DNA from: Serinus canaria
Taxonomy: Eukaryota; Chordata; Aves; Passeriformes; Fringillidae
DNA: 64,000 nt
Assembly (NCBI RefSeq): GCF_022539315.1
Contig: NC_066322.1
Location: 20,718,765 to 20,782,764, forward strand
Direction of reading: 5' to 3'
Shown piece after piece: positions 39,130 through 54,100 of the stretch. Both the position numbers and the translations under genes were made by a program. Within the stretch, counting starts at the first letter, position 1, and the number at the start of each line of letters is the position of its first letter. The notes beneath the pieces are model-generated. The model saw only the letters and a list, made by a program, of their open reading frames with translations, was not told the DNA's origin and made no database searches.

Positions 39130-42100
39130 ATGGCGGAAGATAATGTTTTGATAAGCATGCCTGAAGATCGTTCCTTTCACGTGAGATACAGGTAAGGCTC
39201 TAGGAATTTTGCTGTAAATTAATAAGTGCTGCTAATAATAGAAAGCTAAACAAGTTGCAACAAATAGCTTGATATCTCTACTACTAGTGTTATTGAAATT
39301 TAAAATTAAACCCATTTTTTCTTGATTTTTGAACGATGAAAATTCACTTTTGCCATGTAGCAGATTATATTAGTGTGGTTAAATGATTGTATAGTACTGG
39401 GACTTGCATGGTAACAGAATAGTACATTATTGCATGTATTTTTTTGTTTTTGGGGTAGAATGATATGAAGTGTGGTGCCTGCAGGGTAATAGCTGCTCCC
39501 TCTTTTAGCTGTTGGGCTGCCTATGCAAATTGCTGAGTTTTGTCTGCTAAAGTTCTCTGTACTTGGCCCATTATTGTTTTGGTGAATGACGAGTTATTTT
39601 CCTTGCTTAAAATAAAGAGATTTGATTGATAGATGGAAACTGCCTTGGTGCCTTGCACTCAGAAATACTGTTCTTGCAAGTGAAGAGGATATGGGATTTC
39701 CCTTCTGAAAGCTTTTACAATTTTTCTTCTGAATCCCCTTTACGGACCTGGGACAATGTGTTAGCATTTCACACTCGCTCTAATGGAGCTGAACTACAGG
39801 AGCATTGTGTAGTGCATGGTGTTTGGAAGCGTAAATCTTGCAGTTCATTCAGTAGGAAGGGACACTGGAAGACTGAAATGATTGTTTAAAAAGAAAAAAT
39901 GTGGTTCTTGTGTGCTCCCCCTGCCCCTACCCTGATCATCCTTTCTTTGGAGGTCTTTTACTCACTAGCTAAATAATAAGGCTGTTAACCTGTATTTGTA
40001 AGACACCACATGCTATGGCTTAAAATTAATCCTTTCAACCTTCTGACAATGTTAGATTGTTGTTGGAGTGGTCTTCTCTTCCATTTCATAGAAAAGAAGT
40101 CCTTCATTTCATTTCATACAAGTCCTGTGTCCTAGGTGTCAGTGCAGCCAGCTGGAGAAGCTGTCTCATGGTCAGTAAGGAGAAAAATTAGCAAATAAGC
40201 TGTAATTTACTGTTTTCTCTCTTTATTTGGCTAAAATCTTTATCCTGTGGCTTTGACCCTAAGTGTGTAAGCATGATAACTCTGTGCTGAGTGTTTCCTG
40301 AAGGGACCCACTGCCCAGCATTCCTCTACCACGTTTCCCCGTGCTGGTGCTGGTGCTCTTGGTCCTCCCCAGTCAATTGCAGAACATCTTTGCTCACTCT
40401 TTAATAAAACCAGGAGCTGTTCAGGGTGCTATAATAGAAGTTAAGGGATGAAAAATAGGTCAGGCCCTATTGACTGGTATAAACTGACAAGCCAAAAAAA
40501 ACTTCAAAAAATTTGGCAAGTGCAGTCAGGGCACAATGTCTTACTGCTTTATGCTGTATTTCAGTACAGGTTTGAATGAGACCAATTAAAAATATCAACA
40601 ATAACAATATTCATGACCTTCTTAAACTTTTCTGCAAGAACTGTAATCTGATTCACGTTCAAAAAACATGGCAAAATACTTTTAATTTAAAAACATATTA
40701 AACTTTCCTAGGGCTTTGAGACACTAAGGATTAATTCAGTATATTGACCTGGAATTTTATGATGATATCAATAGCTATAATTTGTAATATTTTATTTTGT
40801 TGGAGTTTAAAATTTCTTGCAGGAAATAAAAGGTCATAAATTACTGGGGAGGGATGTATCAGTTTAAAAAAAAAAAAATACTTGCAGGTATTATCCCAGG
40901 CATGTTTGGCTGTGACTGCTCTTTCCTTCCTTCTGGCATTCCATTAGAACTGATTTTAAAGAAGTTGGAACCCACTAAGGAGAGGCTTTACTTCTAACTG
41001 TGCAAGTGTTTCTTTCTCCCCACAGTAGTTCATCAGTATCATTTTCACAGTTGTAAAATGTGTATGCTGGTGAAGGAAGGAGATTATTTTTTTCATTGTT
41101 GCTTTTAGTGACTGAAAATAAAATGCTAATGTTACTTGATTTCTATGAAAAAATGGGTTAATATTTGTAGAACTTGCTTCTTTTGACCTGCTAAATTCAC
41201 ACACCAAAACCTAGTAACTGCTTTTATCTTGACTGGAGCAAAACAAGACAGAATGCAGGGGTGTGGTTTCTTTGTGTGTGAGCTGTTTGCTTCTAAGCTG
41301 ACCATCGGAAGCAGTGCTGCGGTGGGGCTGTGCTGGAGCCACTTGCAGTGGTCGCTGTGGAGGCTTCTGCTCACGGGGAGAAGCCAAGAGTAAGGGCAGG
41401 AGTCAGGAATGGTATGTCAGCTGTATTACAGGATGCTGTGGCTCTAGTGATGCTGTGCATCTGAGCTAAAGAGATGTCATGGGGTTGTTTTGTCTCTAGG
41501 TGTGTTATTTGTACCAACATGTTTCATGGCAAATTGATGGCAGCTGTGTTCCCCCTCAAAAGCAAAAAGCTCTCTTAGTGGGAATTGAACTGAGTAAAAC
41601 GAAATTGTGTTTAGAGATTGTACTAATCAGTGAGTGTTACTGCCTTCTTCCACTGACTTGACTCTTACCACTTTTCATGTTCTTTCTGTGAGATGAAGGG
41701 AGGGAGACAAAAACAAGGAGGCAATATGCTTAGGGTTTATATTCATAGAAATAATAAAGGTTTAAAATAGAACATGAAAAAGGTTAGAGAAGAAGGAATG
41801 GGGATGGGAAGAAGAAAAATAAAAATACTGGAGAACCAGGCAGGAGGAAAAGCTTTGAGGGCCAGATAAGGATGAGGTAGTTTTAGAAATGAGAAATTAT
41901 TCAAGAGATGCCAGGCAGCTATAGACAGAGTAACAGAATGAAGTCCTGTGTGAGCATTTTCAAGTAATAGCTGAGAGAACGCTATCCTGTTCAGCAGGAA
42001 CAGAATTGCCTTAGAAGTGCACAGATGAATGGGGCTTGTTCTCTTCTCCTCTGCAGATTCAATGTATCTCTTGTTTGGCCACTGGGTGTTGAGTAAATAA

Positions 42101-45100
42101 TTCCATTCAGCCCAGGGAACAGAGAAAGTAATGTCATATTCTCCTTATAACTATTTAATGACTTCCTAAAACATTGATAACCTGGCCCTGTCTAGTCTGC
42201 CTAAGTGCTATTTAACCATTAGCAGTGACAGGTGGAGAACACCTACGTAAAACCTAAAAAAACCCACCAAAACAACAACAAAAAAAAAGTGTTAATTTGC
42301 ATAAGAGTCCTTTAAGTAGCAGAGGGGAGAAAAAAACAAATATAAACCCAAACCAAACCTCTTCTGAATCCAGTTTTGGTGCTCAATGGAAAAGCCTCAG
42401 AAACTTTTAAAATAACTGTGTGATTTCATAGCTCTTATATAACCTGAATAAAATATTGAGTGCAGGCAACTGTGGAAATAAATATTTAATTTTCTCTGTT
42501 CTATTTTGGTATAGCTTATTTAGATTTTGAAATGGTAGGTCAGAAGGAATGGATCCAGATGGAATTAAAGCTTTAATTTGCTGTACACATTCTAGCAAGC
42601 TGTTAACACAACATCTCAAGAGTTGTGTAATTTTTGCATTCTTTTTTTACTCAAGCAATTATTAATTCCTTTTTTCATTTACTTCCTGTAATTCTAGTTG
42701 AATTTAAACACTCTGTAATAACTGCTGATTTTCATCAGTCTGAGTATAAGCCATTTGCTTCTTAATTGAGTTCTGTATGAAAGATCCCACATCTTTCACT
42801 TTTATAAGTTATACTAAATCTAGGGTTGCAAAATCAAATGACTGTATTTCATATTCCCTGATGAAATGGTAATGCTGCCTTGGCATTAGGCATTTTTTGG
42901 TGTAGTGTGAAATTAGTCTGGTGAATCCAGTCTCTCAGGGGGGCTACCACACTGCAGCACTCTCTGTCATTGCCCTTGTACATTTTTAACTGCCTTTTCT
43001 TCACTGATTGTGTGGCTAATGCCTCACAGTTAATTTTTTTTTTAATGGAATAAATTCACTTACAGAGGCAGAGTCCAGTGTAGCATTTTCATTGTTATGC
43101 CATGCACACGTTTTGCTGGAAGTTCTGCTCTTTTTAGCATACAAGCAAAAATCTGAAGAGTGTGGCTGTGTAATGGTCCAAATCTCTGCACTGAGAAGCA
43201 CCATATTTTCTAGCTGTCATTCTAATTGGACGTGTCAGTTAACATGAGGTGCCCGGAGAGAACCTCTTTGGATAGGATTAAGATTACCCAATGAAGTGTT
43301 TTAAGTCTTAAACCTTCAGTTGCTGATCGTGTCATCATTTCTGCCTTGTACTTAATCATTTCTGCCTTCTTCTGTCTTACATTCCACACATGCACAATGT
43401 CATGAGAGCCAGGTGGTGTGTTGTAGCTAATAGGAATGCTCTAACTTCTCTGAGAAGAGTTTGCAAACCTAAAAATACTGCATGTGTTATGGATATCCAG
43501 CCTGGAAAGTTGGGCTTGGCAAGAACTTCATGCTGGAGTTATCTTTTGCTGTCAGCATCTTTAGCAACTACCAAACAGACAGTGCTTTGGGTTGCAAAAG
43601 TTAACCATGTCAGTCATCTCGCTGTGCTTAAGTTGTGGCACGTCGAAGACCAGCAGGTATGGTAGTATTTTGTGTTTTGTATTGTACTTGTGATCCCAGT
43701 TCTTCTAGCTCTTTTGGAAGTCATTAGATTTTTCAAAAATATTTCCTTCCTGTTCAGATTTGAGTACAAGTTTGTATAATAAATTTTTTTCTAGTTTAAG
43801 AAAATAAAGAATATTGCAAATATTGCAGGTGTGTTAAAAACTTCATCACTATGTCAAGTCTAAACAGGTGTCATCTGATGTTTCCACTAAAATAACTTCT
43901 GCAAAAGCCAGCATTTGATTGCGCACTCTTTGGCAATATTAGCATATACTTTTTCAACAATTACAGAATATCACTTACTGGGTTTTTGTTTTGAAAAAAA
44001 TCTTTAAAAAAATAAAACGCTGACATTTTTGCAAGCTTTTTAAAATGCATATATCCTGAAAAAGCTGGAGAACCATACTTCCTCAAGATTGGGACCTGGA
44101 GCTGTTGTCTTTCTCATCTTCCTCTCCCCTGCCTCCCTCGCATCTCAGAACCAGAAAGTAGGAAACGTTTGGATAAGACGGTTAACACTTACTGAAATTT
44201 TACATTTTGTACTCCTGAGCTCACAGGGGGCAAAAATGCACCTGAGTGCTGCTGAGGTTTTCTATCAGCTTCTTTAATCATGTTTGAAATGTATTATTCT
44301 ACAAATTCATTCAAGACTGCTGTATTTTGTACCTGTATAATTGCATTTAATTTTTTTTCCTGTGAATCATTGTGCAGGTTACTGTGGCATTACCCTAAAA
44401 ATCTGAAGTGTTTCCAGTTGTCAGAATCAGTATTTGTCAGTAATAGCTTGATTTCTAGGTAACTTTTCTGAAATTACCTAGATGGTGGAAACTGTTTTTG
44501 AACCCTTTGAGTGCTGCCTATGGACAAAGCAGTGTTTGTTTCCTCTCTGAGACTGAAAAAATAAGAAATTCCAGCTATTTGTTAGAATGTTATTTTGCTC
44601 CTCAACGTTGAAATTGTAATTTCCATTTCAGCCTTAGTTTCTGTAATACTCTAAAGCAAATCTCATTGGTTGTAGTGTGCTGCTGATTTCCTCTCCTTAA
44701 CAGAGGCCATCTGAGTAAAATAATCCCTGTCCAGAGCTCAGGTGCTGCCCAGAGTGTGGCATTTGGAGTGACTGTTGGCCTTTTTTGTCACCGGTGCAGG
44801 ATGGAGGCTTCCTGCCTGGAGCTGGCTCTGGAAGGCGAGCGCCTGTGCAAGGCGGGAGATTGCCGGGCTGGAGTGTCTTTCTTTGAAGCAGCTGTCCAGG
44901 TTGGAACTGAAGATTTACGAACGCTGAGTGCTATTTACAGCCAGCTGGGCAATGCCTATTTCTACCTGCAGGAATATGCAAAGGCCTTGGAATACCATCA
45001 CCACGATTTAACTCTTGCAAGGTAATCGTTCTCCATGTCATCCCATTCTGGGAGATAGGAGCAGCTGACTGTTCATTGTCCTGCAAAACCCTGCTATTAA

Positions 45101-48100
45101 TACTGGCTAATGAGTGAAGGTGGTGGTGGCAGAGGGCTGGGGGGCCTGGCAGGTCACTTGGGTGCCCTCTAACCTGGCAGCTAATACTTGGTCTAGCACC
45201 ATAATCCTGGAACTGACTGAGGCCTCACCAGGTTTCTGGACAATTAAATGGCTGCTTTAAATCCACTCTTTCTTTACCCTTTCATGTTTCTAAAACTCAG
45301 TGTTTCTAGTTCTCTGTATTTTTAAGCTGCTCTCGTTTACTAGACACAATTCCTTAATCTGTGTAAAACTCATAATGTAATGCTGTGGAATCTAAACCCT
45401 ATCCCTTTCATATGCTGTTTATGTATCTGACTTTTACTGATTTGTATAGATCCAGTAAAAGGCACAGGCATATAACGTACTTAACCTCAATTTAGGCATA
45501 AATCTATTCTTCCCCCTGCCTTACCTTGCTCCTGTGCTGTGATCTTGGGGCATTTGTTTTGTTGTGTTGTTGCCCAGGTATGACAGTCTGAGTGTTTCAG
45601 TGGCAGTCTCTTGCCTAAGTCTCATTTAAAATGTAGAAATGAAGTAGTGCCTCGAGCTACAGAGGAGACTGTAAGTCTTAAACCTTACAATTAAGTGTCT
45701 TGTTAAGTTAAAGGAGACTTTTACTTAAAAAGAGATGGTCAAGTAAAACACAAATGCAGTTAAGTCTCTCTTTCTATTGCTGGGACTGCCTTTCTAAATC
45801 ATCTTTAAAAATTTTCTCTCTGTTCTCTTCTTAAAAGATGTGAATTTAAAAAATAAATGTTAAGCAGATGATCAATACCAGCAGCTGGCCAAACAGCACT
45901 GACAGAACGAGGTGTCTGTAACCACAGACTGAACAGTGTTTGAGTGCATTTCAGATATAAAATGAACTGAACACATGTACATTTACATAGTTGTGGTCTC
46001 TTTCATAAATTCATCCATACATTGGTTTAAATGATACACTGTTTTCTGGGTACTTAATTGCTGCTATTTTAGGACAATTGGAGATCTACTGGGAGAAGCT
46101 AAAGCTAGCGGGAACCTGGGCAACACCTTAAAGGTACTTGGGAATTTTGAAGAAGCTATCGTTTGCTGTCAGAGACATCTGGATATTTCCAGAGAACTCA
46201 ATGATAAGGTAAGAATTGTACAGGAGTTTGGATGTAAAGTACTAACACACATTCCTGAACCCTGTGGTACTGGTAAGGAATGTGCACCTTTCAGAGGGAA
46301 ATAGTGAATATTGAATTATTTCTTCTAGCCAGTACAAATCTATTAGTTGGAATACAGTTGTTTGTACCTGGAAGACTATAGGTCCAGGTTAAATATTACC
46401 CTATTTTGTTGTGGTTTTGTTTGTTTTAAATTTAATTTTTAATAGTAATTGACCTCTAGAATGTGTCTTGCTCTTCAAAAAGAAGTAGTAAGCAAAACAT
46501 TTGGATTGCGGGCTATGACTGAGTAGGTGATAATATGTTCAAAATGGGCAGAGTGGGTATTCACAAGTAGTTAAGGAACTTTTATCCCATCTGTGGATTG
46601 TACAAATAGTTGTTGTGACAGAAGACTTTGAAGCATGAAATTTTAATGCCTTCTTTTACTTCTGGTTCAGGTTGGAGAAGCAAGAGCACTGTATAATTTG
46701 GGAAATGTGTATCATTCTAAAGGGAAAAATGTAGCTAATGCTGGGACTCATGATCCAGGGGAACTTCCAGATGATGTGAAAAATGCTTTACAGAAAGCTG
46801 CAAAATACTATGAGTAAGTAGTAGCTTTAAGTGTTGGGGGCTGGGAGGATATGATCATGTAGTTCATTAGAATATGGGAGATCTGCAGTGCTATGAGCTA
46901 AACTATGGAATGCTTCTCTGCAAAACTGAGGTACCTGTCAGTTTGGTGTTTTCAACAAGACAGTGCACTGGTTTTTATCATGCCCTCACTTATACTGTAC
47001 CTGACAACCCTTAGTTAGAAACCAACAGAACTCTTCAAACCAGGCTGAGACAACAGGACCTTGTTAGACCTGTGTGTGTAACTAGAGGGGAGCACACTGC
47101 CTTGAGTTGTGGAGTTTGGTATCTCACAGAAAGTATTTCTTACTCAGATTCATGGTTATTTAAAGGCCATTAAAATAGGCCAAAGTAGAATATCTCTGCC
47201 TTTTCCTTTATATAAGAAATTAAAATTAGTATTTTAATGACTGTGAGGAAAAACCCAAACCTTTTAAATGTCACTATTCTCCTTTTCACTCTCCCCCAAA
47301 ACAGGGAAAACCTGTCAATAGTAACAGAGCTGGGTGACAGAGCAGCACAAGGACGTGCCTTTGGAAATTTGGGAAACACACACTATCTTCTGGGCAACTT
47401 CAGGAGTGCAGTTTTAGCCCATGAACAGGTACAACAATGTGCTAGTAATGAATTCTGTTCTAGCAGAATATCAGGTTGCTCCTGACCTTTAGTACATGTG
47501 TTGTGTTGGATCTTGTTGCAAGCTTTTTAATGCAGATTTTAAATCTTAATGGCACAAACTTCAAGTTTGGCTGTTTTTATCAAGCATTGATGACCTAAGA
47601 ATGCAATTTTTTCTTGCATTTTAAGCGTCTCCTAATTGCAAAAGAATTTGGTGATAGATCAGCAGAAAGAAGAGCATACAGCAACCTTGGAAATGCCTAC
47701 ATATTCCTCGGGGAATTTGAAACTGCTGCTGAATACTACAGGTGAGTGACTGCTGATAAACACAATTTATACCTCTTGTACAGTTTACTTCTGTTATGCC
47801 TGATACTGTAGCTCACTGTGGAACAGCCATTGCTTCAACATGTACTTTGGAAAAATTTCCATTTGTTTAGCCAAGAAATTTTTCTTTTGTTGTTTAACTA
47901 TCCTGATTCTCTTAAGGGAGGGGCAGCATTAATGCTTTTTATTTTTTTAACTCTATTACTACTTTAAATAGTTTCTTTGCAGTGCTGTAGACAGACATCT
48001 TTCACTGCTAGGCATTTATTCCCATTATTCTAAAAGCAGGCATTACTGTCTCAGCTCTTAGTGAGTTCTGGAATGATGTGAGTAGCTTTCCTACCCTGAG

Positions 48101-51100
48101 ATGGGTGGCTGCCTCAGGTGTGCTCACCAGCTGAGAGAGCTGGTGCACAGCAACATCAATTTACATCTTTAGTCTGTATTTTCAAGCCAGACTTCTCTTG
48201 ATCTCTGCATCACTAAGCAGTTGCTGCTGTACCTGGGAAAGTACAAGCTTGACAAAGATACAGTATAGGTGTGATTAGCATCTGACTGGGGTTTCCGAGC
48301 ACACCAGTTCTTAGGGACAAAAGCCTCAGTACTGAGCAGATCCCTCTGAGCACTCAGGTTCTTGCCCAGCTCAGCTCTGCTGGTTTGGTGACTATAGGCC
48401 TGTCCTGGCTGTGCTGATGGGAAAGTAGGTAGTGCAACCTCAGGGAAACTGCTACAAATTAATGAAACAGTAAATGAAAAGATGCTGTTTGAGGAATCAA
48501 CCTGCTCTCTAATGAAGTAGGTTGCAGTGGAGGGAAGACTTTACAAGTATGAGATTGTAAGGGTTTACAAGATCATGATTTCTTAGCTGATAATTTGCTA
48601 GCTGATAATTTGTTGAAGTTGTGTAACTGATTTTCAGTCGAGCTTGTGCACTTCTGAAAGCTTTTCCTTGTGGTGGTTTCTGAGGTGACTGACCCTCTCC
48701 TGCAGGAGGACGCTGCAGCTGGCTCGGCAGCTGAAGGACAGAGCTGTGGAAGCGCAGGCCTGCTACAGCCTAGGGAACACCTACACCCTGCTCCAGGACT
48801 ATGAGAAAGCAATTGATTATCATCTCAAACACCTTGTGATTGCTCAGGAGCTACATGACAAGTAAGCCCTAAGAGACTGTCTAATGTATGTGTGACACTC
48901 AGAGCAAATCCTGTTACCTTCAACTCTACTGTCATTGTTCCCCATGTGACAGCTGCATTCATGTGAATTCCCCCAATGCTGGGCTTTGGTTTTCATATGG
49001 AAGATGAAAATTACTCATAATGGTATTGCAGCTAATGAGTCTGAGATGAAAGACAAATTGATGAATGACTGTTTCTACATCATGTCCTGTCAGCAAGTCT
49101 GTGTAAATTAAGGAAAAGCAGATCTGTCTTTCATGAGTTCATTGTAATAATTCATCCTGCTTTCATAAGAATCTGTGTTCTTCTTGTCCACAAGTTAATA
49201 ATATAGGAAGGGATGGAGGAAAGAGAATAACACAGCAGCAAGTAATGTTTATATTACAGTACTGATTTGAGGCCTTTTTTATAGTGTCGGGTGCAACCAT
49301 AATTTTTTGTAACATTTAAATGTCCCTCTTCTTGAGTCAATAAGAATACAGAGGACTAATAAGGCATGCAAACTGAGGAGGAGCAAAGTAGGTTACACAG
49401 TCCCATGCTTACAAAACTAACTTGTTGCTGTGAGCTTAAAAAATTTTATTAAATTTTTTCATATTTATTTATTACCAGATCACACTCCTTTTAATACCAT
49501 ATTTAGTATGTTGGTGGTAGAATGGTCTCTGATGATTGCCTCCCTTATTTTGGCCCAGCAAATTACTTTGGCAGTACTGTGAAAAACCTGACCTCTGGTG
49601 TTCAGCAGGTAGAGGTGTAATTGCAAATGTGTGTTGTTTTCAGAATTGGGGAAGGAAGAGCATGCTGGAGTTTAGGGAACGCTTACACTGCTCTGGGAAA
49701 TCATGACCAAGCCATCCATTTCGCAGAAAGGCACCTGGAGATTTCAAGAGAGGTATGATTTTCATACTCCCACTGTGCTGGCTGTTGGTTTCTGCTGTCG
49801 CTCACAGAGGTTTTATTGGAGGTGTGTTTGGGCATCTGATTTGAGCAATGGAATGCATTTTCAATTATTCTAGAGACAGCTGATTCCAGGTTATTTCAGC
49901 CAGTCAGCTCCTCAGTCTTAGTGTCACCACTCACAATGTCAACATGGGCTCCCAAATTAATGGCTGAGCAGAGATTATTTTAGGCTTTTTTATGTTACCT
50001 GTAAGTTGTTACTTCTTTAAAAAGATGTTCTCAGTCTTCAACCAGGAAAACCTTTTCAGCCTTTTTCTCTGAGAAGTCAATGGACAAGGACTGCTTTACA
50101 GTTACACATGTATTTGTTAAGGTAATACAACTGCTTATTTTATTTGTTTGAAGGTAGGAGACAGAAGTGGAGAACTCACCGCCAGACTTAATCTCTCAGA
50201 TCTTCAAATGGTTCTTGGATTAAGCTACAGCACAAACAACTCTATGATGGCAGAAAGCCATGCAGTGGAAAACAGTTTGAATGGTATGTGCCTCTTTCTG
50301 AAGTAGTTTCCCAACAGAGAACTTAAAAAAGAATCTCATTAGAGTTCTTTACTGAGTGGGGGTTGAGTATGCAAGTTTGCTTGGTTTCCTTCCTAGCAAC
50401 TAAAAAAGGTTCTTGTGGTATTGGACCCCTTCAGCACCTCTGTTTCTGGAGGATTTATATTGTGAATCACAGGTTATTGCTGAGTTTCTTTGTGTGTTCT
50501 AATTGTGTCTGTGTCTTGGACCTTGGTCCTTAGATCAGTACAGCCACAGCTTGTCAAGTGACACCATAAATTTTAATAATAAAAAGATGAATTTGTCTCT
50601 TGAAGGTGGCAGACCAAGAGGACGCCGTTACAGTATGGAGAACATGGAACTTATGAAATTAACACCAGAAAAGGTTGGCACTTTGCTTCTTTCTGTTCCG
50701 CTGCTGAGGTTGTGGAACAGTGAAATATTTCTGAAGGTGTGCTGATGTGCCATTTGCCTCCCTTTTTAATTTAGTTGATCACAGGAACTCCATAACAGGT
50801 CTAACAATACTAACAAAAAATACTTTTGTCATGTAGGTAACAGCATGTGGCAGGTGATGGCTGTAATGCCTTGTGGGAAGCCTGCTTTATTCCCTGCACC
50901 AATGAGAAAGAATGGGGTTCTGTAATGAGCATCAAAGGAATTTTGGTCTCTTTATAGAGATGGGTTGAGGTTGCTGCATGAAAGTAATTCAGAATAAAAT
51001 CCCTGAGCTTTAGCTTAGCTCTTCTGAACACTTTTTCTTTGGTTAGTCATTTTATAGGGACTTAAAATACATGCTGTGTTTTTCACTTTGAGATTTCAAC

Positions 51101-54100
51101 CAGCTTGCAAACCATTGAAGCTTCAACCTCCATCTTGAGTAAGGATGCTATTTCAGAAATATTACAGCTGAGTCACAGGCAAAACAACTCCCCCCCCCCC
51201 AAACTCAAAAATCTTTTGGCAATGGGAGTTCCCAATTAAAATCCTTGTGTCAGTCTATGAGAGATTTCTTTTACATTATTGCTTTCAATACTGGACTGGC
51301 AGTTCTGCATAAATGATTCCAGTGCCAGACTGAAATTGATATTTTTCCCTCCACCATGGGCTATCTAATTCCAGTCTCTTCAAGTGAGGCAAAGCCTGCA
51401 ATGTTAATCAATAAAATCTCAAAGCATGTGTAGTCAGTACAGCTGAAGTCAGCACTGGTGCTCAAGAGTCTCTTGGGTACACCCTTGTGGCTGCAAGAAC
51501 AAAATAGTGTAAAGCTGCCTCATTTTGGGGAGGAAAAGCAGCAGCAAGTAAGAGGTAACAGTACTGGTAAGTAAAATCAGAAGGCTTAATTTCCTGACTC
51601 TTGTTTTCTTAGGTTCCGAACTGGAACAGTGAGATTCTTGCTAAACAAAAACCACTGGTTGCCAAAACTTCAGCAAAACTTCATTTTGTAAATCGACTGA
51701 AAGGCAAAAAGTACAAAAATGGCACCACCTCCAAAGTTTTGCAGGATGCGAGTAATTCCATTGATCATCGACTTCCAAACTCTCAGAGGGTAGGTATGGT
51801 GAGCTCATGGCCTTTTCTCATCTTGGTGTCAGCAGAATTGTGGAAAACACCTTCCTGCAGCTGTCCTGTTCAGTTTAACTTGATTTAAACACCATGGCTC
51901 TAAACTGATGCAGAATCTGTCATTCTACAGCTCTATCAGGGGTGGTGCCAGCTTTAAGATTTTCCTACTACTGAAACATTTTATTTGTGGTGGATTTTTT
52001 TGAAGTTAGAAACAAAATTTGCAAGCTGAGGTCTAAGTCTCTTCTAGACCCTACTTCTCCAAACTTAGCAAAATCTAGTTTTTATGTTTCAGGCAGTAGG
52101 AGATATTTCAGCCATCGGTTTTAGGTTATTGCACTATTGAGAGAAGTCAGTTCAAAATAAAAGAAATGAGTCATTTGGTCATAGACCTGAGGAGACAATG
52201 GCAACTGTTCCTTGCTGGTCCTGTTTCTTTTTCCTCTCATGGGCATTTGGAATTTTGTTGGATTAATAGCTGGGAAGGAATAACTCCCATTTTACCATGA
52301 TCAGAGCACTGTTTCTATCCATTTCAGAATATGAGGCATTTCCAATATATTTCACTCTCCAAAATGCTGCCCTGGCATTAGCATCTCCTCCTTGGATAGA
52401 TCTCTGGCTATAAAAATAGGTGACTAAAAAAAATTTATTTAATAAATTTCAGATATGTAAATATCAAGCATAGCACTGGACTGACACTCTGATGTAGTTG
52501 TCCCAGCTGTAGGCATTCTAAGGTCAAATACCCCAAATTTTCTCCTTTTCAGAAAAGCAGCCGTGAGACAATGGCAGACGAAGGGTTCTTTGATCTGCTG
52601 AGTCGGTTCCAGAGTAACAGGATGGATGATCAGAGGTGCTGCTTCCAGGAGAAGAACAGACTCTCAGCTCCTTCAGTGGCAACATCCTCTACTCCACCTA
52701 AAACGATGATAAAATGTAATTTTTTAAAAGCAAAATCTGTATTTGACTCGAGTTTTTGCCAAATACTATTTTCAAAATGTATTTGCACGCACGACTCACA
52801 ACAGCAATGGATTTACTCCTAGGCTAACTCTAACTTGTTCTGTCTGTCCTGGGCAGCCTTTTCCACGTCCGTGGTGTCCCCGCACACAGACGAGTTCCTG
52901 GAGCTGCTGGCGAGCTCGCAGAGCCGGCGGCTGGACGACCAGCGCGCCAGCTTCAGTGAGCTGCCCGGCCTGCGCCTGCGGCAGCGCAGCAGCCAGGCCC
53001 TGCTGGGACACCTCGTGGCCAGCAGCAACAGGGAGCTGGATGACGACTTCTTCGACATACTGATTAAATGCCAGGTAAGGGCTGAACAACCACCTCAGCT
53101 TCTGCCTCTGGCGGCTTCAGCTGGGCCTCCTCTACTGCATTCCTGTAAGGAAGCCACTGTGTTATAAGATACGTATTGATCTGGCAGATAAGGAAGAACG
53201 TAAGAGAACGAAAGATGAGGGTTGGGGTTTTTTTAATTATCCAGTGTCTAGTGAGTATAATTTTGATATTTATACCACAATAACTAATAAAAGTAAGAAA
53301 TCCTTAAAAAGTGAAGAAAAACAAGTGAGGCTATTGCAAGGAGTATGTAAAATGGTTTTAAGTATTTAGACCTGGCTTGCTAAGGAGGACACCTGATAGA
53401 CCAGCAATCCTAATTTATCAACTGAAAGAATTCAGTGTCTGGGTTTTGGTGGTAAGAATGGTCATCATTACCACGAGATCAAGTTTAAATGGTAGTTTAT
53501 AGCAATATACAAGTGAGGTGACTGATTTTCAATTAGACCATGTGCATATACCAAAAAGAATTAAAAGACTTGCTGGTTTGTCTGATTGGTTGATAAGCAG
53601 CCAAAAATATGAAATTCAGATGCTGACCTCCAAAGTTCAGTAAGTATGGTAGCCTGGCTGAGAAAGCAGCAGCTGGACATGACACTGTTCATCAGCCCAC
53701 TGAAATACCATGTTCTGGTATAGAAGCTTGTCTGTTTCCTTCTGTGAGTCAAGCAAAGAATCTAGAAATATTCTCTTTTAGGACTGGAAAAATACCTAAT
53801 CTCCTCTGATGGGTATGGACTGCTTTAAACAAGCACCGAAGGGTTGCTGCCTTTGAGCCTTTTTGTCTCAGGGGTGCCTGTCCCAGGTCCACCCACCACT
53901 AAAAGCTGTGCTTTTCCTCCTGTGCCCACACTGCCCTCCCGCAGCAGCCTGTTCCTGTGGGAACACCACCCCAGCCCAGCAGGGTTTGCCACCTACTCTG
54001 TAACCTTGGCACTAAACTGTACCCAGGTGCACAGAGTGGAGGCAAGGGGCCTTCAAGGAGTGCCTTCTTAAAGCTCACACCACTGCAGCCATTTTTTAGT

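Noticed and set aside
43390..43665. 91-aa open frame in the first GPSM2 coding intron, ending near a GT donor (CAGCAG|gtatgg)
   Set aside because: No acceptor in frame, no recognisable homology, and including it would disrupt the conserved junction between the exons at 39191 and 44800.
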